A stretch of 26,946 nucleotides of DNA from an uncultured Acetatifactor sp. (GTDB taxonomy: Bacteria; Bacillota; Clostridia; Lachnospirales; Lachnospiraceae): the NCBI GenBank assembly GCA_934394815.1, contig CAKRRD010000044.1, forward strand, positions 1-26,946. The letters run 5' to 3'. Below, in pieces: positions 6,746-14,749 of the stretch. The stretch's first letter is position 1. Every line of letters begins with the position of its first letter. The notes beneath the pieces are model-generated. The model was given only the letters and a program-made list of their open reading frames with translations, was not told the origin of the DNA and did not search any database. The position numbers were made by a program, and so were the translations under genes.

Positions 6746-7870
6746 ATGGATTTATCACAGTTAAGACAACAGATCGACACCATCGACAGGCAGATCGTGG
6801 ATCTCTATGAGGAGCGCATGGATGTCAGCAGACAGGTGGCGGAATATAAGATAGAGACCGGGAAAAAGGTATTCGACAAGCAGCGGGAGCAGGAGAAGAT
6901 CGCCGGGGTCAAGGCACTGACCCATAACGATTTCAACAGCCACGGTGTGGAGGAACTGTTCGAGCAGATCATGTCCATGAGCAGAAAGCTGCAGTACCAG
7001 CTGCTGGCAGCCCATGGCAGTGAGGGCAGACTGCCCTTCATCGGTGTGGACGAACTGGAGACCGAGTGCGCCAGAGTGGTCTATCAGGGGGCGGAAGGAT
7101 CCTATTCCCAGGCAGCCATGCGTAAATTCTTCGGGGAGAATGTCAATGCATTCCATGTGGAGTCCTTCCGGGATGCCATGAGCGCCATCGATGAAGGCAG
7201 TGCGGATTTCGCTGTGCTTCCCATTGAAAATTCCACGGCGGGCATCGTCAACGAGATCTACGATCTGCTGGTGGAATTCGAAAACTATATCGTGGGAGAG
7301 CAGGTGATCCCCATTGAGCACTGCCTGTTAGCCCTGCCCGGTACGAAGAGGGAAGAGATCAAAAGAGTCTATTCCCATCCCCAGTCCCTGATGCAGAGTG
7401 CCAGATACCTCTCCGGGCACGACTGGCAGCAGATCAGCATGCAGAACAACGCCTTCGCGGCACTGAAGGTGGCAAAGGACAAGGATCAGACTCAGGCGGC
7501 CATCGCCAGTGAATATGCGGGGCAGACCTACGGACTGGAAATCCTGGAAAAAGGGATCAATGATTCCGACAGCAACTCCACCCGCTTCATCATTGTGACG
7601 AACCAGAAGATTTTCCGCAAAAATGCCAACAAGATCAGTCTGTGTCTGGAGATTCCCCATGAGAGCGGATCTCTGTACCACATTCTGTCCCATTTTATCT
7701 ACAACAATCTGAATATGACCAAGATCGAGAGCCGTCCGATTCCCGACAGGAACTGGGAGTACCGCTTTTTCATTGATTTCGAGGGCAATCTTGCGGACAG
7801 CGCGGTGAAAAACGCTCTGCGGGGACTCAGAGAGGAAGCCCGCAGCATGAAGATCCTGGGCAATTATTAA
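6746..7870 (+). CDS. pheA: Bifunctional chorismate mutase / prephenate dehydratase
   Basis: Makes phenylpyruvate from chorismate in two steps, the committed branch to phenylalanine. The 374-aa product has three domains. Residues 1-90 are an AroQ chorismate mutase with Arg7, Arg24, Lys35, Asp44, Arg47 and Glu48 at the spacing of the E. coli P-protein. About 110-285 is prephenate dehydratase with VYQGAEGSYSQAA, PIENSTAGIV and the essential Thr-Arg-Phe at 279-281. About 295-374 is an ACT domain with GSLYHIL and ESRP (328-331), the usual phenylalanine feedback site. ATG 6746 has AAGGAGA at 6734-6740. The frame is also open upstream to 6617, but that stretch is leader. The gene heads a long co-directional run. 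Confidence 0.96.
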   Translation: MDLSQLRQQIDTIDRQIVDLYEERMDVSRQVAEYKIETGKKVFDKQREQEKIAGVKALTHNDFNSHGVEELFEQIMSMSRKLQYQLLAAHGSEGRLPFIGVDELETECARVVYQGAEGSYSQAAMRKFFGENVNAFHVESFRDAMSAIDEGSADFAVLPIENSTAGIVNEIYDLLVEFENYIVGEQVIPIEHCLLALPGTKREEIKRVYSHPQSLMQSARYLSGHDWQQISMQNNAFAALKVAKDKDQTQAAIASEYAGQTYGLEILEKGINDSDSNSTRFIIVTNQKIFRKNANKISLCLEIPHESGSLYHILSHFIYNNLNMTKIESRPIPDRNWEYRFFIDFEGNLADSAVKNALRGLREEARSMKILGNY

Positions 7871-7958
7871 GCAGAGAACGCGGTCTCCCGGCGGTGATAC
7901 CGGGCGGGCTGTGCAAAGACATAAGTGTTAAGAAATATTAAATAAGAAGGTTAACCAT

Positions 7959-9245
7959 ATGAGAGAAAAAGAACTGATTGTATACCGTGATTTTGAGGAC
8001 GGAGAACTGTTGTATGACATGGCATTTCTCATGTCACATTACAATGACGAATATTATAATACGGAAGATATGGCAGCACTGTTTTACGAGTGCATTCATG
8101 ATCTGATCGATCTGGCAGGCAATTACGGCTTCCACGGGAATCTGTGGCACTGTTATCTGGCCAATCTTCTGGTGAACAACGAGAACAGTTACAGCTGCGG
8201 CTGTGAAATCCGCGGAGAGATCGTCGGTTCCATCAACGAGGCGGCACTGCATGATATCCGCATTTTCAAGGAATTTTATGATTTTGATTTCGCTCCCATG
8301 ATGGAGCAGCTTCATGTGCCGGAATTTTCCATCATTGAAAATTATGCCAGCAGCATGCAGGAGAGCAAAGTCTACAACAAGCGGATCTGTGCCCGCATCT
8401 GTGAACTGGCGGAGAAATTCTGCGCCGACGGCACACCGGAGGAGATGAAGGCCACTCTGACCCAGTTCTACAAGGAATACGGCGTGGGCAAATTCGGTCT
8501 GCACAAATCTTTCCGTATCACCCATGACGAGGAAGGCGTACATATCGTTCCTATTTTAAATATTGCCCATGTGAAGCTGGATGATCTGGTGGGCTATGAG
8601 ATCCCCAAGAAAAAGCTGGTGGACAACACCGAGGCTTTTGTGAACGGGAAAAAGGCCAACAACTGTCTGCTGTTCGGCGATGCGGGAACCGGCAAATCCT
8701 CCAGCATCAAGGCCATTGCCAACGAATATTATGACAGGGGACTGCGTATCATCGAGATCTACAAGCACCAGTTCCAGGATCTGAATGCGGTGATCAGCCA
8801 GATTAAGAACCGTAATTATAAATTCATCATTTATATGGACGATTTAAGCTTCGAGGAATTCGAGATCGAGTACAAATACTTAAAGGCTGTCATCGAGGGC
8901 GGACTGGAGAAAAAGCCGGAAAACGTCCTGATCTATGCCACCTCCAACCGCCGTCACCTGATCCGCGAGAACTACAGCGACAAGGAGGAGACCAGAGAGG
9001 ATATGCACACCAGCGATACGGTGCAGGAGAAGCTGTCACTGGTATACCGTTTCGGTGTGACCATTTACTTCGGTGCTCCCAACAAAAAGGAATTCCAGAA
9101 TATCGTGAAGACACTGGCGGAGCGTTATCATGTGGAACTGCCGGAAGAGGAGCTTTTACAGGAAGCCAACAAATGGGAACTGTCCCACGGTGGATTGTCC
9201 GGCAGAAGTGCCCAGCAGTTCATTGATTATCTGTTAGGAAAGTGA
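7959..9245 (+). CDS. DUF815 family AAA+ ATPase
   Basis: A 428-aa soluble P-loop ATPase of the DUF815 family, related to AAA+ proteins. The N-terminal ~220 residues are family-specific and rich in acidic and aromatic residues. The ATPase core has Walker A GDAGTGKSS near residue 240, Walker B FIIYMDDLSFE near 292, a sensor-like ATSNRRHLIRE near 328, and an EKLSLVYRFG segment with a candidate arginine finger. The C-terminus (GLSGRSAQQFIDYLL) resembles an AAA+ lid. Its substrate is unknown. AAGAAGG lies eight bases before ATG 7959. The gap to pheA is 88 bases with only a weak 5-bp hairpin, while the Ppx gene starts 8 bases downstream, so it is most tightly tied to polyphosphate genes. Confidence 0.9.
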   Translation: MREKELIVYRDFEDGELLYDMAFLMSHYNDEYYNTEDMAALFYECIHDLIDLAGNYGFHGNLWHCYLANLLVNNENSYSCGCEIRGEIVGSINEAALHDIRIFKEFYDFDFAPMMEQLHVPEFSIIENYASSMQESKVYNKRICARICELAEKFCADGTPEEMKATLTQFYKEYGVGKFGLHKSFRITHDEEGVHIVPILNIAHVKLDDLVGYEIPKKKLVDNTEAFVNGKKANNCLLFGDAGTGKSSSIKAIANEYYDRGLRIIEIYKHQFQDLNAVISQIKNRNYKFIIYMDDLSFEEFEIEYKYLKAVIEGGLEKKPENVLIYATSNRRHLIRENYSDKEETREDMHTSDTVQEKLSLVYRFGVTIYFGAPNKKEFQNIVKTLAERYHVELPEEELLQEANKWELSHGGLSGRSAQQFIDYLLGK

Positions 9246-9253
9246 GGAATTCT

Positions 9254-10804
9254 ATGAGTGTGAAAACTTTCGCCGCCATTGATGTGGGCAGCTTCGAACT
9301 CACCATGAAAATATTTGATCTCTCCGGGAAAAATACCATGCGGGAGATCGACTGTATCCGCCAGCGGATCGATCTTGGCTCGGACACCTATGCCCACGGG
9401 AAAATCAGCAATGAAAAAATAGATGACCTGTGTTATACCCTGAAGGAATTCGCACAGATCATGGAATCCTACAAGGTGACCTCTTATAAGGCCTACGGCA
9501 CCAGCGCCATCCGGGAGACGGAGAATACGCTGATCCTGCAGGACCAGATCGAGCAGCGCACCGGTATCCGTGTGGAGATTTTAAGCAACTCCGAGCAGCG
9601 TTTTCTGGATTACAAGTCCATTGCCTCCAAGGGGGAGATCTTCCGCAGGATCATTGAGGAAAAGACGGCGATCCTGGATATCGGCGGCGGTAGTATCCAG
9701 ATTTCCCTGTTCGATAAGGATACGCTGGTATCCACCCAGAACCTGCGGTTAGGGGTGCTGCGGTTACAGGAACTGCTGAATCATCTGAATGCGGGCAGCA
9801 CCCAGATGGAGCGGCTGGTGGATGAACTGGCCACGGCGCAGCTGGATGATTATAAGAAGCTGTATCTCAAGGATCGGGAGATCAAGAATATCATCATCGT
9901 GGATGATTATCTGTCTCCCTGGGCGGTGCGCAAGGCGTATGAGCGGGGAGAAAACAATGCTGTAGTGGATCGTAAGGCATTTTCCCAGCTGATGGAAGCC
10001 CTTCGTACCAAAGGAATCACGGAACTGGCCAAACGGATGGACATTACGGAGGAGAAAGTGCCCCTGGTGTATATCAGTGCAATTCTCACCAGACGTATTG
10101 CAGAACTCATGGGTGCAGAACTGATCTGGGCACCGGGCGTAACCCTCTGTGACGGTATCGCCTACGAGTATGCGGAGCAGAATAAGATGTTCCGGGGTGA
10201 ACATGATTTCGCGGAGGACATCATTGCCTGTGCACTGAATATCAGCAAGCGCTACAATGGCAGCAGCAAGAGAGCGGATACGCTGGAACATATTACGACC
10301 ACGATCTTCGACAGCATGAAGAAAGTCCATGGCATGGGACAGAGGGAACGCCTGTATCTGCGGCTGGCCGCTATTTTGCACGACTGTGGAAAATACATCA
10401 GCCTGCTCAATGTCGGTGAGGCTTCCTATGATATTATCATGGCGACGGAAATGATCGGACTGTCCCATATGGAGCGGGAGATCGTGGCCAATGTGGTAAG
10501 GTTTAACCACAGCGATTTCGTCTATTACGGGCAGGCTCAGGAACGTCCCATGGGACTGGATAAGGAGAGCTACTTAACGGTTGCCAAGCTGACTGCCATC
10601 CTGCGGCTGGCCAACAGCCTGGATCGCAGCCACAAGCAGAAAATGAAGGGTGTCAAAGCTTCCTTACAGGACAATGAACTGATCCTGAAAGTGGATACGC
10701 AGGAAGATATTACGCTGGAAAAGGGATTTTTCCAGACCAGCACGGAATTTTTCAAGGAAGTATACAGCATTACCCCGGAGATCCGGCAGAAAAAGAAATT
10801 TTAA
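9254..10804 (+). CDS. ppx: Ppx/GppA exopolyphosphatase-type phosphatase with HD domain
   Basis: A 516-aa enzyme that removes terminal phosphates from polyphosphate or hydrolyses pppGpp; which of the two cannot be told from sequence. The N-terminal ASKHA fold has phosphate-binding FAAIDVGSFELT, YGTSAIRETEN with the catalytic Glu, and LDIGGGS (Asp142-Ser147). A C-terminal HD-type domain contains ILHDCGKY (His376-Asp377) and RFNHSDF, as in long Ppx proteins. ATG 9254 is preferred because GAGGA (9244-9248) precedes it; a GTG at 9242 would overlap the DUF815 stop. The next gene is polyphosphate kinase 18 bases on, which supports a polyphosphate role. Confidence 0.92.
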   Translation: MSVKTFAAIDVGSFELTMKIFDLSGKNTMREIDCIRQRIDLGSDTYAHGKISNEKIDDLCYTLKEFAQIMESYKVTSYKAYGTSAIRETENTLILQDQIEQRTGIRVEILSNSEQRFLDYKSIASKGEIFRRIIEEKTAILDIGGGSIQISLFDKDTLVSTQNLRLGVLRLQELLNHLNAGSTQMERLVDELATAQLDDYKKLYLKDREIKNIIIVDDYLSPWAVRKAYERGENNAVVDRKAFSQLMEALRTKGITELAKRMDITEEKVPLVYISAILTRRIAELMGAELIWAPGVTLCDGIAYEYAEQNKMFRGEHDFAEDIIACALNISKRYNGSSKRADTLEHITTTIFDSMKKVHGMGQRERLYLRLAAILHDCGKYISLLNVGEASYDIIMATEMIGLSHMEREIVANVVRFNHSDFVYYGQAQERPMGLDKESYLTVAKLTAILRLANSLDRSHKQKMKGVKASLQDNELILKVDTQEDITLEKGFFQTSTEFFKEVYSITPEIRQKKKF

Positions 10805-10822
10805 GGGAGGCAGCAGGGCAAA

Positions 10823-12949
10823 ATGGAAATCGACTTTAAAGATCCGAAATATTATACCAACCGGGAACTGAGCTGGGTACTGTTTGACCACAGAGTGTTG
10901 AACGAGGCCAGAGATAAGAGCATTCCGTTATTTGAACGGTTGAAATTTTTAAGCATCACAGCATCGAACCTGGATGAATTTTTCATGATCCGTGTGGCAT
11001 CCTTAAAGGATATGGAAAATGCGGGTTACACGAAAAAGGACATTGCGGGCATGACTCCCACGGAGCAGTTAAAAGCGCTGCACGTGGCGATTCATGAACT
11101 GGTGGATCTGCAATATTCCACCTATAACCGTTCCCTGCTTCCGCTTCTGGAAAAAAACGGTCTGCATATCATCAGAGAGCATGAACAGCTGACAGCGGAG
11201 GAAGCAGCGTACGTGGATCAGTATTTCCAGGAAAATGTGTATCCTGTGCTGACCCCCATGGCTGTGGATTCTTCCAGACCCTTCCCCCTGATCCGCAACA
11301 AGTCTCTGAACATCGGAGCCATGGTGCGGAAGAAGAACAGTGGCGAGGAACTGGAATTCGCCACCGTGCAGGTACCCAGTGTCTTAAGCCGTGTGGTACG
11401 GATCCCGTCCAGGGGCAAGGCCTGCAAGATCATTCTGCTGGAAGAGATCATCGAGCGGAACATGGATAAGCTGTTCTTAAATTATGATATTGTCTGTGCC
11501 CATCCCTTCCGTATCATGCGAAATGCAGATCTGAGCATTGACGAGGATGAGGCGGCAGACCTGTTAAAAGAGATCGAAAAGCAGTTGAAGAAGCGTCAGT
11601 GGGGCGAAGCCATCCGTCTGGAAGTGGAAAGCGGCATGGATAAGCGCCTGCTTAAGATCATCAAGAAGGAACTGAACATTGAGACAGAGAATATTTATGA
11701 GATCGATGGACCTTTGGATCTGACCGTACTGATGAAAATCTACGGACTGGAAGGCTTCGGCCATTTAAAAACTCCGAAGTATGAGCCTCAGCAATCTCCG
11801 GAACTTCCCACAGGCTGCAATATTTTCGAAGAGATCCGCAAGGGAGATATCCTCTTACATCATCCGTTCCAGAGCTTTACGCCGGTGGTGGATTTCATCC
11901 GTCAGGCGGCGAGAGATCCGGAAGTACTGGCCATTAAGCAGACACTGTATCGTGTCAGTGGCAACTCCCCCATCATTGCGGCACTGGCCCAGGCTGCCGA
12001 GAACGGCAAGCAGGTTACGGTACTGGTGGAACTGAAAGCCCGTTTTGACGAGGAGAATAATATCGTCTGGGCGAGAATGCTGGAAAAGGCAGGCTGTCAT
12101 GTTATCTACGGACTGGTGGGACTTAAGACCCATTCCAAGATCACACTGGTAGTCCGCAGGGAAGAGGACGGCATCCGCAGATATGTCCATCTGGGTACCG
12201 GTAACTACAACGATGCTACGGCGAAGCTGTACACGGATGTGGGAATGTTGACCTGTGCGGAGCGCATCGGCGAGGATGCCACGGCAGTCTTCAACATGCT
12301 GTCCGGTTATTCGGAGCCGCTGTTCTGGAACAAGCTGGCACTGGCACCGCTGTGGCTGAAGGATAAGTTCCTGCATCTGATTGAGCGGGAAAAAAATTAC
12401 GCGTTGGAGGGCAAGGATGCTCATATCATTGCGAAGATGAATTCCCTCTGCGACAAGGATATTATCCGTGCCCTGTATGAAGCCAGCGCGGCCGGTGTGA
12501 AGATCGAACTGATCGTAAGAGGTATCTGCTGTCTGAAAGTGGGCATCCCGGGCGTCAGCGAAAATATCAGTGTCCGTTCCATTGTAGGCAATTTTCTGGA
12601 GCACAGTCGTATTTTCTATTTTGCCAACGATGACCATTATGAGATCTACTGCGGAAGTGCCGACTGGATGCCCCGTAATCTGGAGCGTCGAGTGGAGATT
12701 CTGTTCCCCGTGGATCGTCCGGAGTTGAAAGAAGAATTGTTACATATCCTGAACAGTCAGCTGAAGGATAATGTAAAGGCTTCCATTTTACAGCCCGATG
12801 GCAGTTATGTGAAGCAGGATAAGAGAGGAAAGCAGCTGTTCAACTCTCAGGAGGCTTTCTGTCTGGAAGCCATCCAAAGAGCAAAGGAGGTTGCGGGAGA
12901 GTCTGCCCTGGAGAGCAGGACCTTTATCCCGGAGACACATCATGAATAA
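10823..12949 (+). CDS. ppk1: Polyphosphate kinase 1
   Basis: Makes polyphosphate from ATP, reversibly, through a phospho-histidine intermediate. The 708-aa length is normal for PPK1. The N-terminal domain starts YYTNRELSWVLFDHRVL and has SNLDEFFMIRVASL. The two catalytic phospholipase-D-like halves are clear: IKQTLYRVSG, the histidine His456 in VHLGTGNYN, and the second histidine His594 in FLEHSRIF, with the conserved CGSADWMPRNLERRVE near the end. AGGGAGG (10804-10810) and a closer AGGGC precede the ATG. It follows the Ppx gene by 18 bases and overlaps maf by 8, so synthesis and degradation of polyphosphate are encoded together. Confidence 0.97.
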   Translation: MEIDFKDPKYYTNRELSWVLFDHRVLNEARDKSIPLFERLKFLSITASNLDEFFMIRVASLKDMENAGYTKKDIAGMTPTEQLKALHVAIHELVDLQYSTYNRSLLPLLEKNGLHIIREHEQLTAEEAAYVDQYFQENVYPVLTPMAVDSSRPFPLIRNKSLNIGAMVRKKNSGEELEFATVQVPSVLSRVVRIPSRGKACKIILLEEIIERNMDKLFLNYDIVCAHPFRIMRNADLSIDEDEAADLLKEIEKQLKKRQWGEAIRLEVESGMDKRLLKIIKKELNIETENIYEIDGPLDLTVLMKIYGLEGFGHLKTPKYEPQQSPELPTGCNIFEEIRKGDILLHHPFQSFTPVVDFIRQAARDPEVLAIKQTLYRVSGNSPIIAALAQAAENGKQVTVLVELKARFDEENNIVWARMLEKAGCHVIYGLVGLKTHSKITLVVRREEDGIRRYVHLGTGNYNDATAKLYTDVGMLTCAERIGEDATAVFNMLSGYSEPLFWNKLALAPLWLKDKFLHLIEREKNYALEGKDAHIIAKMNSLCDKDIIRALYEASAAGVKIELIVRGICCLKVGIPGVSENISVRSIVGNFLEHSRIFYFANDDHYEIYCGSADWMPRNLERRVEILFPVDRPELKEELLHILNSQLKDNVKASILQPDGSYVKQDKRGKQLFNSQEAFCLEAIQRAKEVAGESALESRTFIPETHHE

Positions 12950-13619
12950 GAAGATCATATTGGCATCCGCCTCCCCCAGGAGGCGGGAGCTTCTGACGCA
13001 GATCGGCCTTCCCTTTGAAGTCGTGGTCAGTGATGCTGAGGAAAAAATCATGTCCACCGAACCGGCCAGGGTAGTGGAGGAACTGTCGGCACAGAAGGCG
13101 GAAGCGGTGTGGGAGAAGCTTAACTTTGATATTACAGAGCCGGTCCGGAATGATGATGCAGGAGAGCTGGAAAACCGGAGCGGTGAGACCACAGGAAGCA
13201 GGTGGGAAAGCGGGACTGTGACGAAGGATGAGATCGTTCTGGGAGCCGATACGGTGGTTGCCTGCGACGGTAAAATCCTCGGAAAGCCAAAGGATACCGA
13301 AGACGCCGCCCGCATGCTTACCATGCTGCAGGGCAGAGCGCACGAAGTATATACCGGAGTGACCATTCTCTATGGAGAAAACGGAGAGAAAAAGGCACTG
13401 ACCTTCCACGAGAAGACCACTGTGCATTTCTGTCCCATGACGGAAGCACAGATCCGGGAATACGTGGCTGCCGGGGATCCCATGGACAAGGCGGGATCCT
13501 ATGGAATTCAGGGCATCTGCGCCCGATACATCCGCGGCATCGAAGGAGATTACAATAACGTGGTAGGACTTCCGGCGGGAAGAGTCTATCAGGAACTGCA
13601 TAAGATGGGACTGGTGTAA
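12942..13619 (+). CDS. maf: Maf family nucleoside triphosphate pyrophosphatase
   Basis: Hydrolyses non-canonical or selected NTPs (often dTTP/UTP or modified bases) to monophosphates; also linked to septum inhibition in Bacillus. Motifs are ILASASPRRREL at the start, LGADTVV with Asp103, GKPKDTEDA, HEVYTGV, and the C-terminal DKAGSYGIQG and GDYNNVVGLP. The 225-aa product is about 35 residues longer than a typical ~190-aa Maf because of a polar insert at about residues 60-95 between KAEAVWEKL and DEIVLGADT. ATG 12942 has GGAG seven bases upstream and overlaps the ppk1 stop by 8 bases; a longer in-frame extension inside ppk1 is unlikely. The HAD phosphatase starts 2 bases after its stop. Confidence 0.93.
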   Translation: MNKKIILASASPRRRELLTQIGLPFEVVVSDAEEKIMSTEPARVVEELSAQKAEAVWEKLNFDITEPVRNDDAGELENRSGETTGSRWESGTVTKDEIVLGADTVVACDGKILGKPKDTEDAARMLTMLQGRAHEVYTGVTILYGENGEKKALTFHEKTTVHFCPMTEAQIREYVAAGDPMDKAGSYGIQGICARYIRGIEGDYNNVVGLPAGRVYQELHKMGLV

Positions 13620-13621
13620 CT

Positions 13622-14275
13622 ATGAAGAAAGCAGCAATTTTTGATTTGGACGGAACCTTATCCGATTCCATTCTGAGCATGAAATACAGCGGAGACAAGA
13701 CCATGGCGGAATTCGGCTATGGCCCTTTCTCTGTACAGGATTATAAATATTTTGTGGGCGATGGCGCCGCCAATCTGGTGAAGCGGGCGCTGATCAAGGG
13801 CGGCGATACCGGCCTGACCCATTTTGAGGCAGCCTACGCCAGATACAAAGAGATCTTTCAGGCAAACTGCATGTATCGGGTGAAGCCTTATGAGGGAATC
13901 CCGGAGCTTTTGGAAGAACTGAAAAAACGGGGCATGAAGCTTGCCGTACTGTCCAACAAGCCTCATCATGCCACCGTGGATGTCATCGAGAATCTGTTTG
14001 GCAAGGGCTGTTTTGATGTGGTGCAGGGACAGGTGGACGGCGTGCCCATCAAGCCCGATCCCGCAGGGGTGTTCCGTATCTTAGACCGGTTCGGTCTGAC
14101 CGCAGACGAAGTGCTCTACATGGGAGACACTGCCACAGACATGAAGACCGGTAAGGCGGCCGGTGCCTTTACGGTAGGCGTCCTTTGGGGCTTCCGTAAC
14201 CGCGAAGAACTGGAAGAAGGCCACGCTGATGCCATTATCGCCCATCCGCTGGAACTGTTGAATTATTGTGAATAA
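13622..14275 (+). CDS. HAD family hydrolase, phosphoglycolate phosphatase-like
   Basis: A 217-aa cytoplasmic phosphatase of HAD subfamily I. The nucleophile motif is FDLDGT (Asp8, Asp10), followed by a helical cap (about 15-90), motif II in VLSNKP, a Lys in GVPIKPDP, and the acidic metal motif MGDTATDM. Substrate could be phosphoglycolate, pyrophosphate (PpaX-like) or a nucleotide; the sequence does not settle it. It begins 2 bases after maf, so the two are translationally coupled. No terminator follows; the next promoter starts 5 bases after its stop. Confidence 0.9.
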   Translation: MKKAAIFDLDGTLSDSILSMKYSGDKTMAEFGYGPFSVQDYKYFVGDGAANLVKRALIKGGDTGLTHFEAAYARYKEIFQANCMYRVKPYEGIPELLEELKKRGMKLAVLSNKPHHATVDVIENLFGKGCFDVVQGQVDGVPIKPDPAGVFRILDRFGLTADEVLYMGDTATDMKTGKAAGAFTVGVLWGFRNREELEEGHADAIIAHPLELLNYCE

Positions 14276-14279
14276 TTGA

Positions 14280-14308
14280 TTGACGTAAGCCCTCATCCAT
14301 ATTATTAT
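14280..14308 (+). promoter_or_regulatory. Promoter for the small acidic protein gene
   Basis: TTGACG (14280-14285), a 17-base spacer and TATTAT (14303-14308) differ from the sigma-A consensus at only one base in each hexamer. This is the strongest promoter seen in the window and predicts a 5' leader of about 37 bases. Confidence 0.75.
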
Positions 14309-14351
14309 GAAAATAAATAAGACATTTTCGTAAGAATTTGGAGGTAATAGT

Positions 14352-14615
14352 ATGCGTGAGTATGATGATGCGGTACTGGAATGCTTCCTGGACAAACAGC
14401 TCCAGCTTTTTCCGGAATCCGTAGCCGAGACCCTGGACGAGGCGGAAGATTTTCTGGAGGAGTGCATGGCAGTCGTGGTAGATTCCGTGGATGATGTCAT
14501 CGAGTATTTCGATGAAGCGGGCATGGATATGGACGGTGCTGTGGATGAGGAGATTCTGGAAGCAGATGAAGTGTTCGATATCGGAGACGGCAGATACCTG
14601 ATCGTAGAAGCGTAG
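14352..14615 (+). CDS. Very acidic 87-aa protein of unknown function
   Basis: I do not recognise a characterised family. About 30 of 87 residues are Asp or Glu against three Arg/Lys, so the protein is strongly anionic. The pattern of heptad-like hydrophobics (FLDKQLQLF, AEDFLEECM, VDDVIEYFDEAGM) suggests two or three helices, ending in DGRYLIVEA, which could be a beta strand. There are two Cys and no signal or membrane segment. It has a near-ideal ribosome site, GGAGG, seven bases before ATG 14352, its own near-consensus promoter and a strong terminator, so it is a deliberate, probably well-expressed monocistronic gene. A small regulator, chaperone or inhibitor binding a basic partner is plausible but unsupported. 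Confidence 0.82.
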   Translation: MREYDDAVLECFLDKQLQLFPESVAETLDEAEDFLEECMAVVVDSVDDVIEYFDEAGMDMDGAVDEEILEADEVFDIGDGRYLIVEA

Positions 14616-14649
14616 AACCGATATTGTGCACAGAAGTTGGAATGAACGG

Positions 14650-14690
14650 GAGCTCTCCGACATATATATGTTGGAGGGCTTCTATTTTTT
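14650..14690 (+). terminator. Intrinsic terminator after the acidic protein gene
   Basis: A stem of about 14 bp with two G-T wobbles (14651-14664 with 14667-14680) is followed by TCTATTTTTTTCT. It isolates the acidic protein gene from the murD cluster. Confidence 0.88.
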
Positions 14691-14694
14691 TCTC

Positions 14695-14723
14695 TTTCCC
14701 ATTCGAGGGGAATGCGTTATAAT
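14695..14723 (+). promoter_or_regulatory. Candidate promoter for the murD cluster
   Basis: A perfect TATAAT (14718-14723) lies 27 bases before murD. The matching -35 position (14695-14700, TTTCCC) is poor, so this call rests mainly on the -10 and on the terminator just upstream, which makes a new promoter necessary. Confidence 0.5.
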
Positions 14724-14749
14724 GAACTGATAGACTTTTACAGAAAGGT

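Noticed and set aside
7887..7904. Weak CCCGG/CCGGG hairpin between pheA and the DUF815 gene
   Set aside because: Only 5 bp with an 8-base loop and no T-run; not enough to call a terminator or to split the operon.
9764..10510. 248-codon minus-strand frame within the Ppx gene
   Set aside because: Antisense to a conserved phosphatase; His- and Ile-rich composition is a reading-frame artefact.
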